A stretch of DNA of 64,000 nt from Tethya wilhelma (GCA_964030475.1 CAXIPT010000006.1:4963531-5027530); one strand, 5' to 3'; shown: positions 13,701 through 28,700, counted from the first letter of the stretch. Made by a program: numbers and translations. Notes: generated by a model from the sequence alone, not told the origin.

Positions 13701-16700
13701 AACACCTAATGTTCACACTAAAAAACATAGGCCTATTGGAGTTTATCAATCCACAAGTGGTTTTATTACCCTGGGCTTTTCCAAGTATACTTCCTCAATT
13801 TCTTCAGGTTCTTCAGGTTCAGGAGAGATGGAGATTTCAATGTGATTGGCGTGGACTTTCAGAGGGCCATATTTTCCAACTAGTTGCCTCACTATCACCT
13901 TCTGCTTTGGCATAACCTCAACTTTGGTTTCGATCTCGACCTCCTCGGACCAGGTTTGAGATGTTGATCTCTCCCACTCATACGAGAAGCTGATGGAATA
14001 CTTTGAGCTTCCTGAAATGGGTCCCCGTGAGAAGTTGGCTTGCATCTCGTACCCAAGGGTTGTAGTGAACTTGGTAGAACTCCCTTCCGTGACTGCTGTT
14101 CCCAATTTTTTCTTGTACGTCAGCTCAGCTGGTGTATCAAGCTTATTGTAGAGGCTAGCTACCTCTTCCATGCCATCCGTGATCGGTTCTCCAGGACCGA
14201 TACCAAGCCTCCATTGGGCCCAGATATCATCAGGGCTACCTTTAGTGACGTGAGCAGTCCCACTGTGGTAGGCATCCAAGTAGGAGTTGGGGTAACGGTT
14301 GGACTGCAAGGCGTATATGTCCTCTCTCACATGGACAAGCCTCCATTGAGCCCACTCTTTACTAATGGGTGGATTGGGGGAGTGAGTGAGATGAATCTCT
14401 TTATCGTGGTAAGCATCCACGTAGTGACTACGATACTTGAGACTTTCCAAAAGCATTGTGCCATCGTTTCCTTCGTGAACTATGAGTCGAGTCCACTCAG
14501 CATTCGGCACTTTATTGTAGTCACACTGTGTGATGTGAAGCTCAAAAGAGTGATGGCAGTCGGCATAGGATCCATCATACTTCACAGACTGCAAGGTAAT
14601 GATGCGACCAATCACATCTTCCTGTGGAATACCAGAGTCTGCCATGGCTTTGTGTATCTCAAATGCTTGCTGAGTCGAAAGTCTAAAGTTGGTTGAGCTC
14701 GAATGTGAATGGCTTACAAAATGTGCCTGCTTTTATAGTAGATGGCACTCTATCAGTTAAGCATGCAGTAACTTCCAGAAAGGATTCAGAACCAATAATC
14801 TAACTCCACCTGCTAAGAAGCTAGACATTTATCTACGTCACTATAATAATTATCATGAAAACAGTTAGCTAGAAATTCAAGATACGTTTACTTCCAATTT
14901 ACTTTAAAGAAATTGTTACAGATAAGCTATACTAGCTAATTGGAAGTAGCAAGAAAACACTGCACACAGAGACTCTTTGGCAGACTGCTGGTTATTGTAG
15001 ACACCTATCTAGCTCATTACAACCATTCGCCATGCTGTCTCTGCAGGTAATGGTCTGTACACTCCAACTATAACATGAATTTTCTTGCCTCATTCCTAGA
15101 CTTACTATGATTACTTCACTAATACTGTTTGACTTGAACTGTGTTGGTATCATAAATCAACATATTTCAAGCTAACTGGAAGTAGGAGTGTCTCTGTTTC
15201 TGTCTAGACTAAAATGTAGACAAGCTATGGGCAGTCAAATTCACTAGTCATGAATATCATTGACTATAATGGTCAATAGGTCAACATTATGTCAGTCACT
15301 TCCTAAACATGGGTGTATATATAGTGTATGCTCTTCCTGTGAATATGCTAACAAAATATTATCAAATTAGCTGACCATCCATACAGCCATGTAAACACGC
15401 ACTAGCTGAGCAAGTCACCTTTTTATTGGCTATATACCTTAGCAAACAATTATATATATATATATATATATTATGTAACCTATAATAAATAACACATTTC
15501 TTAGGTTCTTATTACCTGAAGCTTCCATGAGAAACACTGGTCTAATACTTCCCTCAAGCAATCGACAGAGAGTGGCTGGAAACAGACCAGGCACATCCTC
15601 AACACCAACTGTAACCTGTACATGTCATTTAAAAGATCAAACTAGCAAGTAAAATAGGAAAATCTTTTGCATGCAATTTACACTTGCCGGAAGTGGCACA
15701 ATATTCCCTTACTATGTCTCCATCTATATCTGTGACCAGAAATTGTGGTGGGTTATTGCATAGAATTCGAAGTCTGTTGCGATTTTCAAGACGACAGGTA
15801 GGATCGCACACCTCATCCAAAACTTGAGTCTGTGAAAAAAATAAAGGGAAAAAAGGATAATAATGATTATGTTGTAGAGCACAAATGAATTTATTTCTTA
15901 CTTGACAAATACAGAATCCCAAGTCACGTTCAAAGTCGATGTAAAGATCAGGAGAAAGGCACCCTTCAGTTCTACAGTACACCTCCCATTCTTCTGGTGT
16001 TCGACAACTACCATCTTCAGAACGGAAAGAGTTTCCAGTACAACCTTCGTAGATGATTGGTTCACAGTCATCAGAGCCAGTAGATGTGTAGAGTGATTCA
16101 CAGACACACGTTCTTGTACTCGGCTGAAACACTCGGTTGTTTCCTGCACATTCGCACACCTCGGCGCCACTTTCAGAGCTTGAACCAGTTGAGCAACTGA
16201 AACAACCTTCCTGGCCTGGTAGATGTGTAAATGTATCAGCAGGACAGGGTAGACACTCGGTCTCGTTACTTGAACCATTGAAAGCATTGAAAGTCCCTGC
16301 AGGACAAGCCTGTGGAAAGCTACTACCAAATATCTCACCAGTGGGACAGTAATGTCCTGGAGGACAGATGAATGCGTTTGATACTGGAGTTATGAACGGG
16401 TCACCCAAAATAGATGTCCCAGTACAGTAGAAGCCATCTGGGCATGGGTAACAGGTACGATCAGTTTCACTGATTGAAGATGCATTAGAGTAGGTTCCAG
16501 CAGGACAAGGTTCACAAGTTGCATCAAAGGAACTTCGCGTGAAATTTTCTCCAGCATTTAGGATCTCCCTATATCCCAGACTGCAGACTGTTGGAGCATG
16601 TGCACCAGCCTCATCGATAAATGCCTGTGAACATGGAGGACTCTCACAGTAATGATCCCGAGGACATTCGATAAAGGACGATGATCCTTCAGGACAGTAG

Positions 16701-19700
16701 TAGCCTTCAGGACAAGTGAGTCTGATTCCAGGCTCAGGACAATAGAATCCAGGTGAACAGAGTGAAGGGACAATGGTACCTTCAGGACATGTTTCTGTTA
16801 CATTGCATGGTGTACCATGTACAGTTGCATTATCAGGACAGAAAAATCCAGCAGGACATGGATAGCAGTCAGATACATTCGTACCAGCTGTCTCATTCCT
16901 GTGGGTACCAGCAGGACAATCAATGGGATCTGTTAGGCCACTTTCACAGTAATGACCTACAGGACATGGATTTTGAAGGAATGATATTGTACCTTGATCA
17001 GGACAAAGATAGCCAGCTTCACACGGGAGACAGAAACTTGAATCAATAGCTCCAAATGTTGATGAATAAGTTCCAACAGGACAAGGAACAGCAGTTCCAT
17101 TCGTACAAAAGTGACCTGCAGGACAAAGCTCTGCAAACTGGCTACCTATGGCACATACTCTTCCCAGTGGACACACAGTACAGTCTTCCGGTTGGCTACC
17201 TCCTCTCTCCACATTGAACAATCCTTCAGGACAAGCAGTGTAGTTCAGCGCGCCTTGCACACAGTAGAATCCTTCAGGACAAGGCTCACCAACACTAGGA
17301 TTGCTTCCATCTGGAGTGGGTACTCCAGATCCTTGGTAGCAGATGTATCCCGCAGAACACTCTCCAGCAATTTCTCCTGCTACACAAAAGTGGCCTCTCA
17401 CACAAGGCGTACATTGATCTTCTGATACAAGTCCAAATGCAGAGTCAGTCATATAGGTACCGTTCGGACAAAATATTGGCTCAGGAGAGGCTGACGGACA
17501 GTAGTACCTAGGGGAGCATTGTATAGGATCGATTGCACCACTGGGACAGTAGTGACCAGCCGGGCAAATGTTACATTCTTCTGAGGTGGTTGTATTGGTG
17601 TGAGTACCGGCTGGACAAGCAATGGGATAAACAGATGCCTTGGGACAGTAGTGACCGACAAAACATCGGTACTCATCAGGTGTTGGTTGAGCTATGGAAG
17701 CATTGTGAGGACAATAGTACCCAGCACTGCATGGACCTGTTGGTGCTGTTGAATTAAGGTACTGACAGTAGAAGCCTCCAACACATGGCAAGCAATCTTC
17801 TTCTGAAGCAAGTCCAGCGTTGGGTACTAAAGTTAAAGAGCCATCTTGCGAAGGATCTTCAAAGCATTGCAGAAGAGCTAGTGTGATGTTGATATCAGTG
17901 TTTGATGATTGAGTTACCAATGTGTACGGTGCCATTGTACCTACAGGACATGGGGAAGGAAAGTTTGTTCCTTCAGGACAGTAGAAGCCAGCAGGACAAG
18001 GATAATTCATATCGTCATCTGGTGTTGGATTTGTAGCGCTACCCAGGCATAAGAAGCCGGCATCACACGTCCCTGTGGGTCTAGAAATGCCCTCTCTTTC
18101 ACAGTATTCTCCTGCTGGACATGGCTGGCAAGAGGTTTCATTGTTGACTCCTGATACGTTTGAGAATGTCCCCATGGGACATGGTATCCCTGACACCATC
18201 ATCTGGTTAGGACAATAAAATCCTTCAGGACAAGTTATAAACTCAACCAACCCATTTGTAGGACAAACAGCACCTACAGGACATGGTTCACAGCTAGCTT
18301 GACCTACATCAGGTTGGTAGGTACCTCTTGGACACTTCTCTTCAGCCAGAGATCCATTTATACAGAAATGCCCAGCAGGACAGATATAACCAGTGACATT
18401 ATCATTTGGTGTTGGTATCGATGCTCCTCCTATGCAAACATATCCTTCAAAACAAGGCATGTTTGTAGCATTGATGGCACCTTCACCGGTACAATATCGT
18501 CCAGGAGCACACAACTGACAATCTTCTTCCTTGGTGTTGAGCATAGTTGAGGAATAAGTTCCCATGGGACAGGGAATAGGAGATACTGTCCCGTTAGGAC
18601 AATAGTGTCCTTCAGGACAGGTCATGTTTTCTGGTACTGGCGTATCTGATCCACTAAGACAGAAGTAGCCAGCATAGCATGGACCATTTGGCTCGGTCAG
18701 TCCATATTCTTCGCAATATTCTCCTTCAGTGCAAATTATGCAATGGTCGATGGAATCCAGGCCAGTTACATTGCTGAATGTACCAGGTGGACATGGGTGT
18801 TGAGTTGCAAATGAAGTGCCATTAGGACAGAAGTATCCAGCTGGGCAAAGAGAGTCGTTGTACAGCACAACTGGAGCAAAACGATTATCACAAAAGAATG
18901 ATGCAGGACAGTTTTTGCACTCAATTTGTCCTAATTCATCTTGGTATGAGCCACTCCCACATCTCACTGGAGCTTCTGAGCCTACCGTACAGAAATGGCC
19001 TTGTGGACAGATGAAATCTGAAGGTCTCGAGGTGCTTTGACCTGCAGGACAATAGTATCTTTCATCACATTCTCCTGATGGCTGTGTGAGATGTGTAGAG
19101 TTGCAGAAGTACCCAGGTGTGCATTGAATACACTCAGATTGGTTCGAAATTCCACTTTGATCAGAGTAAGTTCCTACAGGACATGGCAGTGGGAATGAAG
19201 AACCAGCAGGACAGTAAAATCCAGGAGGACAAACAACTTCCTTAGCAGAAGATGATCCTTCAGGACAGAAATATTGAGGCTCACATTCGACATCTGGAGA
19301 TGAAAGGCCTTGAGTTGTACAAGCAAATCCACTTGTACATGGAATCGGAAAGGAAGATCCACGTGGACAATATTCACTGACATTACAAATGCCACCATAT
19401 GGCATCGAAGGCATGGCTTCAGAGGAGTCACCTGAGCAGTACCACCCCTCAGAACACTCATCAGTTGGTTGTGTAAGTCCACGATCTCCACAGTACATTC
19501 CTGATGTGCAAGAGAGGCAGTCTGCTTCACTTACAGCTCTGGAAGCATTGTTGAATGTACCAATAGGACAAAGCTCTGAATATTCTGAGTACTCGGGACA
19601 ATAATGACCTGCAGGACAAGGAGTGTTTAGGTAGGTGATTGATCCAGTTAGGCAAAAGAAGCCTTCAGGACAAACTGTGCAGTAGCTCTGTTGTGGGAGA

Positions 19701-22700
19701 TCGTTGAACGTTCCTGCAGGACAGGGTGAAGGTATGTCCGATCCTGCCAAGCAGAAGTGACCTACAGGACAGACACCTCCAACAATGGAAAACTCTATCA
19801 TGTCAACCAAGTCAAATCCCGATGAAGACTGTATCATATCCGAGCATTCACTAACATTTTGTGGTTCAGGATTAGGTATTCCAATGGTACAAAAGTAGCC
19901 TTCGCTACAATTACCAGTTGGTTGTGTTGCAGCTAATGCATCACAGTACATCCCAGCATCACAAGGTGTACACTGACTAGCACGTTGAAGTCCACTTTCA
20001 TTACTGTATGTCCCCATAGGACAAGGTCTCCAATTGGAACCAGTACCTTCTGGACAATAGTATCCAGGCTCACATGGAAGATGATTTTCAGTTGCATTTT
20101 TGGTAGTTACAGGTAGACAGAAGAACCCTTCTTCACAAAGAATACACTCTGATGCACCTGTTGTGTTGGTGTATGTGCCAGGTTGACACTGAGAAAAGAT
20201 TGCTGAGCCTACAGGACAGAAGAATCCAGCAGGACAAATGGTATCGAATCGACTTTGGCTTCCTTCAGGACAATAGTACCCTGCTTCACACATACCAGTA
20301 GGTTGTGTGGAGCCAGGAATCTCACAATATTGACCGGCAGTACATTGCAAGCATTCACTTTCAATCCCAAGTCCACTGCTTGGAGAGTATGTGCCAACAG
20401 GACAAGGAGAGGGCGAGCTACTTCCCTCGATGCAGTAAAATCCAGGTGGACACAAGATATCGGTTGAGTTGATGGAACTGATTGGGCAATAGTAGCCTTC
20501 CATGCAAGGTCCTGTGGGTTCTACCAGTCCATGGTCAACACAGTACCTTCCACTAGTGCACGGGGTACATTCTATTGGAGTGGAAAGACCGGTACGGTTG
20601 CTAAATGTTCCAGGAAGACATGGTATCGGGATATCAGTGCCTGGTGGACAGTAACGTCCTATAGGGCATATACCAGTGGTTGGTCCTTCTACGGGAGCAG
20701 TTTGATTTGCTCCAGAGACACAGAAATATCCAGCTCCGCAGATATCTGATGGACTCCTCAATCCATTTTCATCGCACACATCTCCAGCTGTGCAAGGATT
20801 GCAGAGTGATGAAGTATTGAGTCCAGTGAGATTGCTGAATGTTCCCAATGGGCATGGAAACTCTGTACTATACCTGGTACCTTCAGGACAATAGTATCCT
20901 TGTGGACAAGTGAATGCTTCAAAGTTAATCACAGGACCACTTGCATTGCTGCAAAAGTATCCTGCTGGACAAATCTTACACTCAGATTGCATTTCTTCAT
21001 CTTGGTAAGTACCTGCTGGGCAAGGCTGAGGTAGACTACTCCTATTAGGACAAAAGTAGCCTTCAGGACAAATAAATAGTACTGGTCGTGGTGTTACTTG
21101 ACCTTCAGGACAATAGAAACCTTCTGAACATTCACCAGTGGGACTGCCTAGTCCATATTGCGAGCAGTAGTATCCCGATGAACAGAGTTGGCATTCAGAG
21201 ATATTTGAAGCACCAAAATAGTCCAAAAAGTGACCTGGAGGACAAGGCTGATGGTTCGAACTACCACCTTCACAGTATGAACCAAGTGGGCATATATTTC
21301 CAGTGACATTATCTGCAGGAGTGGGTGTCTGAGCACCACCAAGGCAGAAATATCCAGGATCACAAGCACCCTGTGGTTCATGCAGTCCTTCCATCCCACA
21401 ATACATTCCTGGATCACATTCTCTAGGAAGCACAGAAATAGCAGGACAATAATTTCCAACTGGACAGATTCCACCAACTGATGGTGTAGCATTGAGTGGT
21501 CTAGGTGAAATGTTTCCTTGAGTGCAATAGTAGCCTTCTGCACATGGACCTGTTGTATTACTCAATCCTGATGCTTCACAGTAAAATCCACCAGGACAAG
21601 GCAAGCAGGCCGAAGCATTTTGTTGACCTGAATAAGGATTGTAGCTACCATGTGGGCATGGGTATTGGTATTGGTGTTCGGTTCCTTCAGGACAAAAGTA
21701 TCCACTAGGACACTCATTAACTGTGAAATCATTTGTACTAGGAGGACAGAAGAATCCTTCAGGACACAATCTACAACTCGTTTGGCCTTCTAAATCATTG
21801 TACGTTCCCTCTTCACATGGCATAGGAGTTGAGGTGCCATTTGGACAGTATGTTCCATGTGGACATATATCTCCAACTGATTCTAGTTGCCTGCATTCAG
21901 TTTCATTCTGACCTACTACAGAGATGTTTAGACTTGTGTTGGATGGATTGGGTATGTAATTCCCATACGCACAGAAGAAGCCACCAAAACATACACCACT
22001 TGGTTCAACAAGATTTGGTGAATCACAGAACATTCCTGGATCACACAGAGTACATTGCTCATATGAATACAGCCCAGGTGTATTACTGTATGTGCCTATA
22101 GGACAAGACCTCCAGTCAATTCCTGTACCAGATGGGCAATAGTAGCCAGCAGGACAGAGCAATACATTGGTGGATGCATTGACAGCTACAACTGGAATTA
22201 CATCATAGTCTGCTTGAACTGTGAGACAAAAGAAACCTTCAGGACACACTGAACATTGACCTGCTCCATCCTGACCTGAATAGCTTCCATCAGGACATTC
22301 TAATGGAAGAGCACTTCCATTTGGACAATGAAGTCCTTCAGGACAAACATACTCTGTTGGTATGATGCTACCCTCAGGACAATAGTATCCCTCACTACAG
22401 TATCCACTTGGTTCTGTTAGTCCCAAAGTGGCACAGAATTGTCCAGGGGTGCATGAAGTGCATTCATAGTCAGCACTCAAACCGGTTACATTTGAAAACG
22501 TTCCAAGAGGACAGGGTTGTGGCATTTCAGACTGTATTGGGCAATAGCTACCAGCAGGACACACTTCCCAGAAAGCATTCTCAGCGTTTCCTTTGCAGAC
22601 ATAACCAGCACTACAAGGCCCAGTGGGTTCAGTGATACCAGGAGTATCACAGAAGAAGCCTGCTGTACATGGAGTACATTCCACATCACTATGAAGCTCG

Positions 22701-25700
22701 CTTTGGTTACTGAATGTACCAATGGGACAATTAATAGGATCGGCAGTTCCTATCGGACAGTAACTTCCCGGTGGACACACATCGGCAAAGCTTCCCAACA
22801 TTGGTGCTGCTCTATCTGCTGCAGCTAGGCAAAAATAGCCACCACTACAGAGTGTAGTTGGAAAATCCAGTCCTCTTTCACCACAGTAGTATCCTCCTAG
22901 ACAAGATTGACACTCTTCTTCCATTTTCAGGCCTGTTGTGTTGCTAAATGTGCCCAATGGACATAGATGTTGGTCTGCATATTCTGTTTGTTGTGGACAG
23001 TACCTTCCTTCAGGACAAACAAAGTTTGAAAACGAAACGATTGGTGAGTCTCCATTCTCAGTCGGGTCACAGTAGTAGCCTTCGGGACATGGTAAGCAAT
23101 CAGATTGTGCTGGTGAATCTTGGTACATTCCAGGCGGACAAGGTTGAGGTTCGAATGAGCCAGGCAAACAAAAGTGACCTACAGGACATGAAAAGTTGGA
23201 CGGGGTAGGAGACACTTGACCTCCAGGACAAAAATATCCTGCTGAACAAGCACCACTTGGTTCAGAGAGACCGTTCAAAAGACAGTACATTCCTAGAGCA
23301 CATTCGATGCAATCGTTGATATCGATATTGCCAGTGCTGTTAAGGTAACTACCAGCAGGACAAGAAATAGGTGAAGAACTACCAGGAGGACAATATTGTC
23401 CAGGTGGACATACGAACTCTTCAGGAGTTTGAGAAACAGAACCTGGTGGACAATAATAGCCACCAGAACAATTTCCCTCTGGTGCTGCTAGACCAGTCAC
23501 CGAACAATACATTCCTTCATCACAAGGGGTGAATATGGGTGAGCCAGGTGGACAGTAGTGACCTGCAGGACAAATATCACCTTGAGAGCTGTTGACTGGT
23601 GTAGCTAGAGTAGCACCACGTATGCAATACCATCCTTCTCTACACATGCCTGATGGCTCATTTTGTCCTGGTGAATCACAAAATTGTCCTGCAGGACAAT
23701 CTACACACGAATCAATTGACTGAGAAGTGGTATCATTATTGAATGTTTCTATTGGACAAGGATATTCAAACTGGTGTGTAGTACCAGAGGGACAATAGTA
23801 TCCTTTTGGGCAAGGGAACACTGAAAAATCAGATGTCTCAAGCAAGCAGTAATATCCTGATGGACAGGTTAAGCAAGTCTCTAGGCCTGTTTCATTTGAG
23901 AAGTTCCCCCTTGGACATGGAATAGGAAGTGGTGAACCTTCAGGACAGTAATTTCCTATAGGACATATACCTCCAACTGGTACAATACCATCGGCACTGA
24001 TATTGCTACATGTAATTGTATCATTTTGTAGTGGATCAGGACGGGTGTTAGCAGACGTGCAGAAATAGCCTGCAAAACATGGACCACTCACTTCAGTTGC
24101 ATTAATAGATCCACAATACATTCCTCCATCACATGGAGTACACTCTGAGCTCTCTGACAGGCCAGTTTGGTTGCTGTATGTGCCTACAGGACAAGGCATC
24201 AGGTCAATTCCAGTTCCTTCAGGACAGAAGAATCCTTTTGGACAAGTTGCATACGCTATTGATGTGCTCGACAAAAGTTCAGGTGTACAGTAGAAAGATG
24301 CTGGACAGATTGTACAATTCACAGAATGTGTTGTATTTGTGAACCATCCTGATGGACAGAACTGAGGGCTTGGACTACCTTCAGGACAGAAATAGCCAAT
24401 AGGACAGAAATTTTCTGAAGGTGAGTCATGAAGAATCCTTTTGGACAAGTTGCATACGCTATTGATGTGCTCGACAAAAGTTCAGGTGTACAGTAGAAAG
24501 ATGCTGGACAGATTGTACAATTCACAGAATGTGTTGTATTTGTGAACCATCCTGATGGACAGAACTGAGGGCTTGGACTACCTTCAGGACAGAAATAGCC
24601 AATAGGACAGAAATTTTCTGAGGGTGAGTCACTTGTAGTTCCTTCAGGACAAAAGAAACCTTCATTACATAGTCCACTAGGTGATGTAATACCAGGTGAA
24701 TTGCAAAACATTCCACTTGTGCAGTTATTACACTCAGAGTCAGAACTCAAAAACTCAACACTGGAAAATGTCCCTATGGGGCAAGCAGTTGGATTGGCTG
24801 AACCAGTTGGGCAGTAATATCCAGCAGGACAAGGAATGTCAAAAGCCGAAGATGCTCCTTCAGGACAATAGTACCTACTCTGGCATTGTCCAGTTGTGTT
24901 TGTTTGAGCATTGCTGTCACAGAAGAAACCAGCAGTACACAACTGACACTGTGAATCATTCATGAGAAGTGTCTGATCGCTAAATGTGCCAGCAGGACAA
25001 GGCAAAGGTTGGTCAGTTCCAAGCGGACAGAAGTATCCAGGAGGACATACATTGGCTTCATCTCCTTGCTCAGGAGTGCTAGTCTGTGCTCCTTCTCTAC
25101 AGAAGTACCCAGCTGAGCATAGTTCAGTAGGTGTGACAATACCTGGTGTTGGGCAATAGAACTGACCTAAACAGGGTGGACAATCTGAAGGCTCATCAGA
25201 ACCACTCTGATTATTGAAGGTTCCAATAGGACAGGGGTATTGGTTAGCAGGGCCTGTACCTTCAAGACAATAGTGACCTGCAGGACACACTTGCGGGGCA
25301 AAATTATCCAGGGACGAATTGGAATGATCACAAAAGAAGCCTGGTGGGCATTTCCAACATTCAGATTGTCCTGTTGCATTCTGATAGGAGCCTGATTCAC
25401 AACGAAGAGGCTCGTGTGATCCACTGGGACAGAAGTGACCAACAGGACATACAAAACTAGATGGTGTGGAAGATATCTGACCTGGAGGACAATAATACCC
25501 TTCCAGGCAGGGGCCACTGGGAATTACCAAACCATATTCATCACAATGATGACCTTCAGTACACTCCATGCAGTCTGAATCATTCACACCATGTGTTGCA
25601 TTACGGAAAGTGCCAGGTGGACAGAGAGTGGGAACAGCACTTCCTTGTGGACAGTAGTGGCCTTCTGGACAAGGCCCGCCTCTAAGTGAGGTGGTCTCTG

Positions 25701-28700
25701 GGTTAGGCACTGTAGCCGATCCATTACAATAGTACCCAGGATTACAGAGTCCTGTTGGAAATTCAAGCCCAGCTTGCTGACAATAGTTTCCCAAAGAACA
25801 AGGCACAGGGCTAGAGGATCCTTGCGGACAGAAGCTTCCTTCACTGCATTGCCCACCTTCACTTGTATTGTTGGGTTGTTGAGATGTACTCCCTTCAATG
25901 CAGTACCACCCTGGATCACAAAATCCAGTGGGTTCTGATAGTCCTTCAACTTCACAGTACATGCCTGGTGAGCAAGCTATACAAGAGGACTCATTGCTTT
26001 GTCTGGAGAGATTATTGAAGGTCCCTTGTGGGCAAGGATTTCTGTATTGGTTAGGCGTTCCAAGTGGACAGTAATACCCTGATGGACACTCAAATGGACT
26101 GAAATCTGAAGTATTCTCAGGACAGTAAAAACTTGGCGGGCATTCTTGGCACTCACTCTGACCAGTGACATTGTTGTACATTCCAGCAGGACAACTTAGT
26201 GGGACGATGGTGCCTTGGGGACAAAAGTGTCCTGTAGGACATATTCCACCAATTCCAGTATGATTGCCAAGGAAATCTGGCAAATAGCATTGACTAGATG
26301 CATTGGTTGTCATGTTCGTATCCTCAATGTCCACAATAAGGAAAAAGTCCGGGGTTGGATTTGGCCTGTCGACTCCTAATGTGCAGAAAAATCCTTCAAG
26401 GCACTGACCTGTAGGAGATGTAGCAGCTCTCTCTGGGCAATACATACCACCATCACATTCTATGCACTGATCCATGTTTTGTAGGCCAGTAACATCGCTA
26501 TACGTTCCCATAGGACAAGGCTGCCAGTCTAATCCAGTTCCTTCAGGACAGAAATAGCCTTCAGGACATGAGGCATATGCAAGTGTTGAATTCTCTTCGA
26601 CAACTGGCAAACAGAAGAAGCCAGCAGGACATGGTTCACACACTGATGATCCTGATGTGTTGGTAAATGTGCCTGATACACACTGGATCGGAGAACTGCT
26701 ACCAGCTGGACAATGCAAACCAACTGGACAGATAAATTCAGCTGGTTGAGAGGAATTTTGTGACCCAGGACAGAAGAAACCTTCCGAACAATTTCCTGTA
26801 GGCTGTGCAAGACCTGGCTCTTCACAGTAGAAACCAGGTGGGCACGAAAGACAAGAGCTTTCGTTCGAATTGTGGGTTGTTGGTGAAAAAGTTCCAGCAG
26901 GACATGGTGTAGGAAATGAAGCTCCTGGTAAACAATAGTGTCCTTCAAAGCAACTGAGCTCACTGGATGATGATGAGCCAGATGGACAATAGTATCGTTC
27001 ATTGCAGAGTGCATCAGGTCCTGTGAGACCTACAGATGTACACGCAAAACCAGCCGTGCAATTCATACATTCTTCTTGCGTCTGCAACCCAGATACATTA
27101 CTAAATGTTCCGATAGGACAATGTGTTGGAGTGGTTGATTGCTGAGGACAATAGCTTCCAGGTGGACAAATATTAGCATCAGGTCCTTCCTCTGGTGTAG
27201 AGGACATAGCTACTTTGTGGCAAAAATAGCCAGCTAAGCAGGGTGCAAATGGCATTGTGGATGCTGGTGCAGGACAGTAGAAACCACCAGAACAAGGGAG
27301 ACAGTCTGACTCTGATTGTAAACCAGTAGCATTACTGTACGTTCCATTCGGACATGGAAATTGTGTTGAATACATGGTTCCATTGGGACAAAAATAACCT
27401 TCAGGACACAGTCTACCATCAAGATTGGTTACTGGATCGGTACTGCTATCACAGAAGAAACCTGCTGGACAAGTTTTACAATCAGGCATACCAATTTCAT
27501 CTTGATACATGCCAGAAAAACATCGAATTTGTTGAGGTGAACCTGTCGGGCAGAAGTGACCAGCATCACATAAAAATTCGTTCGGCATCGAAGTATTCTG
27601 TCCACCAGGACAGTAATATCCCTCGTCACAAAATCCATCTGGTTCAGCTAGGCCAGTGTTCTCACAAAACATTCCACTGATACAAGACCTGCATTGTGAC
27701 TCCATTGAGTTTCCAGTGGTATTGAGATATGTGCCTACTGGACATCGTGTCGGTATAGAAGACTGCTCTTCACAGTAGTGTCCTGTGGGGCAAATATTTC
27801 CAACAACACCATCTCTAGGATTGGGTACATCTGATCCTTCTATACAGAAATACCCAGCACTACAAGGACCCGTTACATTTTCAAGTTCAGCTGAGCTACA
27901 ATAGAAGCCTGGGTCACACAGTCGGGGATAAAAGGAACCTTCTGGACAGTAGAAGCCGGGAAGGCAGGGACCACCTTGTGTAAGATTGGTAGGTTGTGGA
28001 GATTCAGATCCTCCGATGCAAAACCAACCTGGCGAGCACTTTCCGTGTGGTGCACTTAAGCCACTCTGTGGACAGCTCATACCAGGATCGCAAGATACAC
28101 AGTTTGTTTCATTGTTTGCTTGAAGGTTGGGATTGTATGTTCCAACAGGACAGGGAAATTGTATATCATAAGTTGTGCCAGCAGGACAATAGTGACCTGT
28201 TGGACATGAATTTAGGAAGAAATCACTTGTTCCTTCAGGACAAAAGTAGCCAGGTGGACATTCAAAACATTCATAATTTCCCTCGGTATTGGTATATGTT
28301 CCATTTGGACACGACAGAGGGAATGTGGTTCCCATTGGACAGAAATGCCCCACAGGACACTGACCAGCAATAGTTTGAAATGCATTAGGACAATCCAATA
28401 TTCCACTACCCAGTGAAATGCTGTCATTACTGAATTGGCCAAAGGTGCTGTTACTTCCTAAAGGATCGGGTCTTGTTGCTCCTGAGATACAGAAGAATCC
28501 AGGATCACACAGTCCAGTTGGTTGGGTGGCTTGAAGCTGACTACAGAATTGACCACCTGTGCAGGACATACACTGATCCTCGTCAAACAGTCCTGCTACA
28601 TTACTAAATGTACCTACAGGACAAGGTTGCCAATCACTTCCTGTACCTTCAGGACAATAGTATCCGCCAGGACACTCTTGATAGGCCATAGTGATATTCC

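Larger units (their letters stand above)
8320..15250. repeat. Tandem units carrying the aerolysin-like genes
   Basis: Flanks as well as genes are repeated: the TATA region, a ~500 bp upstream block (for example GACTCTTTGGCAGACT, AAGCTAACTGGAAGTAGGAG) and a 3' flank with CAGTGGGTTTGGCCCAGTCT-like sequence. Units run roughly 8320-10530, 10540-13090 and 13100-15250. Short copies of ACCACTTGTGATATCAGTC are scattered at about 8390, 10542, 10649, 10676, 13108, 13230 and 13259. Confidence 0.75.
8022..15515 (-). other. Intron 12 of the giant gene, hosting an aerolysin-like gene array
   Basis: The donor TTCAG|GTAATA lies at 15515 and the acceptor CGAACACAG ends at 8022. At about 7.5 kb it is far longer than the other introns (mostly 50-550 bp). 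It contains three intronless same-strand genes and their duplicated flanks. A TA dinucleotide run lies at 15451-15470. Outside the array I see no further coding exon, but a very short one could be missed. Confidence 0.62.

Noticed and set aside
9299..14696. Long plus-strand ORFs of about 195-218 aa opposite the three aerolysin-like genes
   Set aside because: They mirror the coding strand of well-supported genes, share the same conservation simply because the genes are duplicates, and have no promoter or domain of their own.
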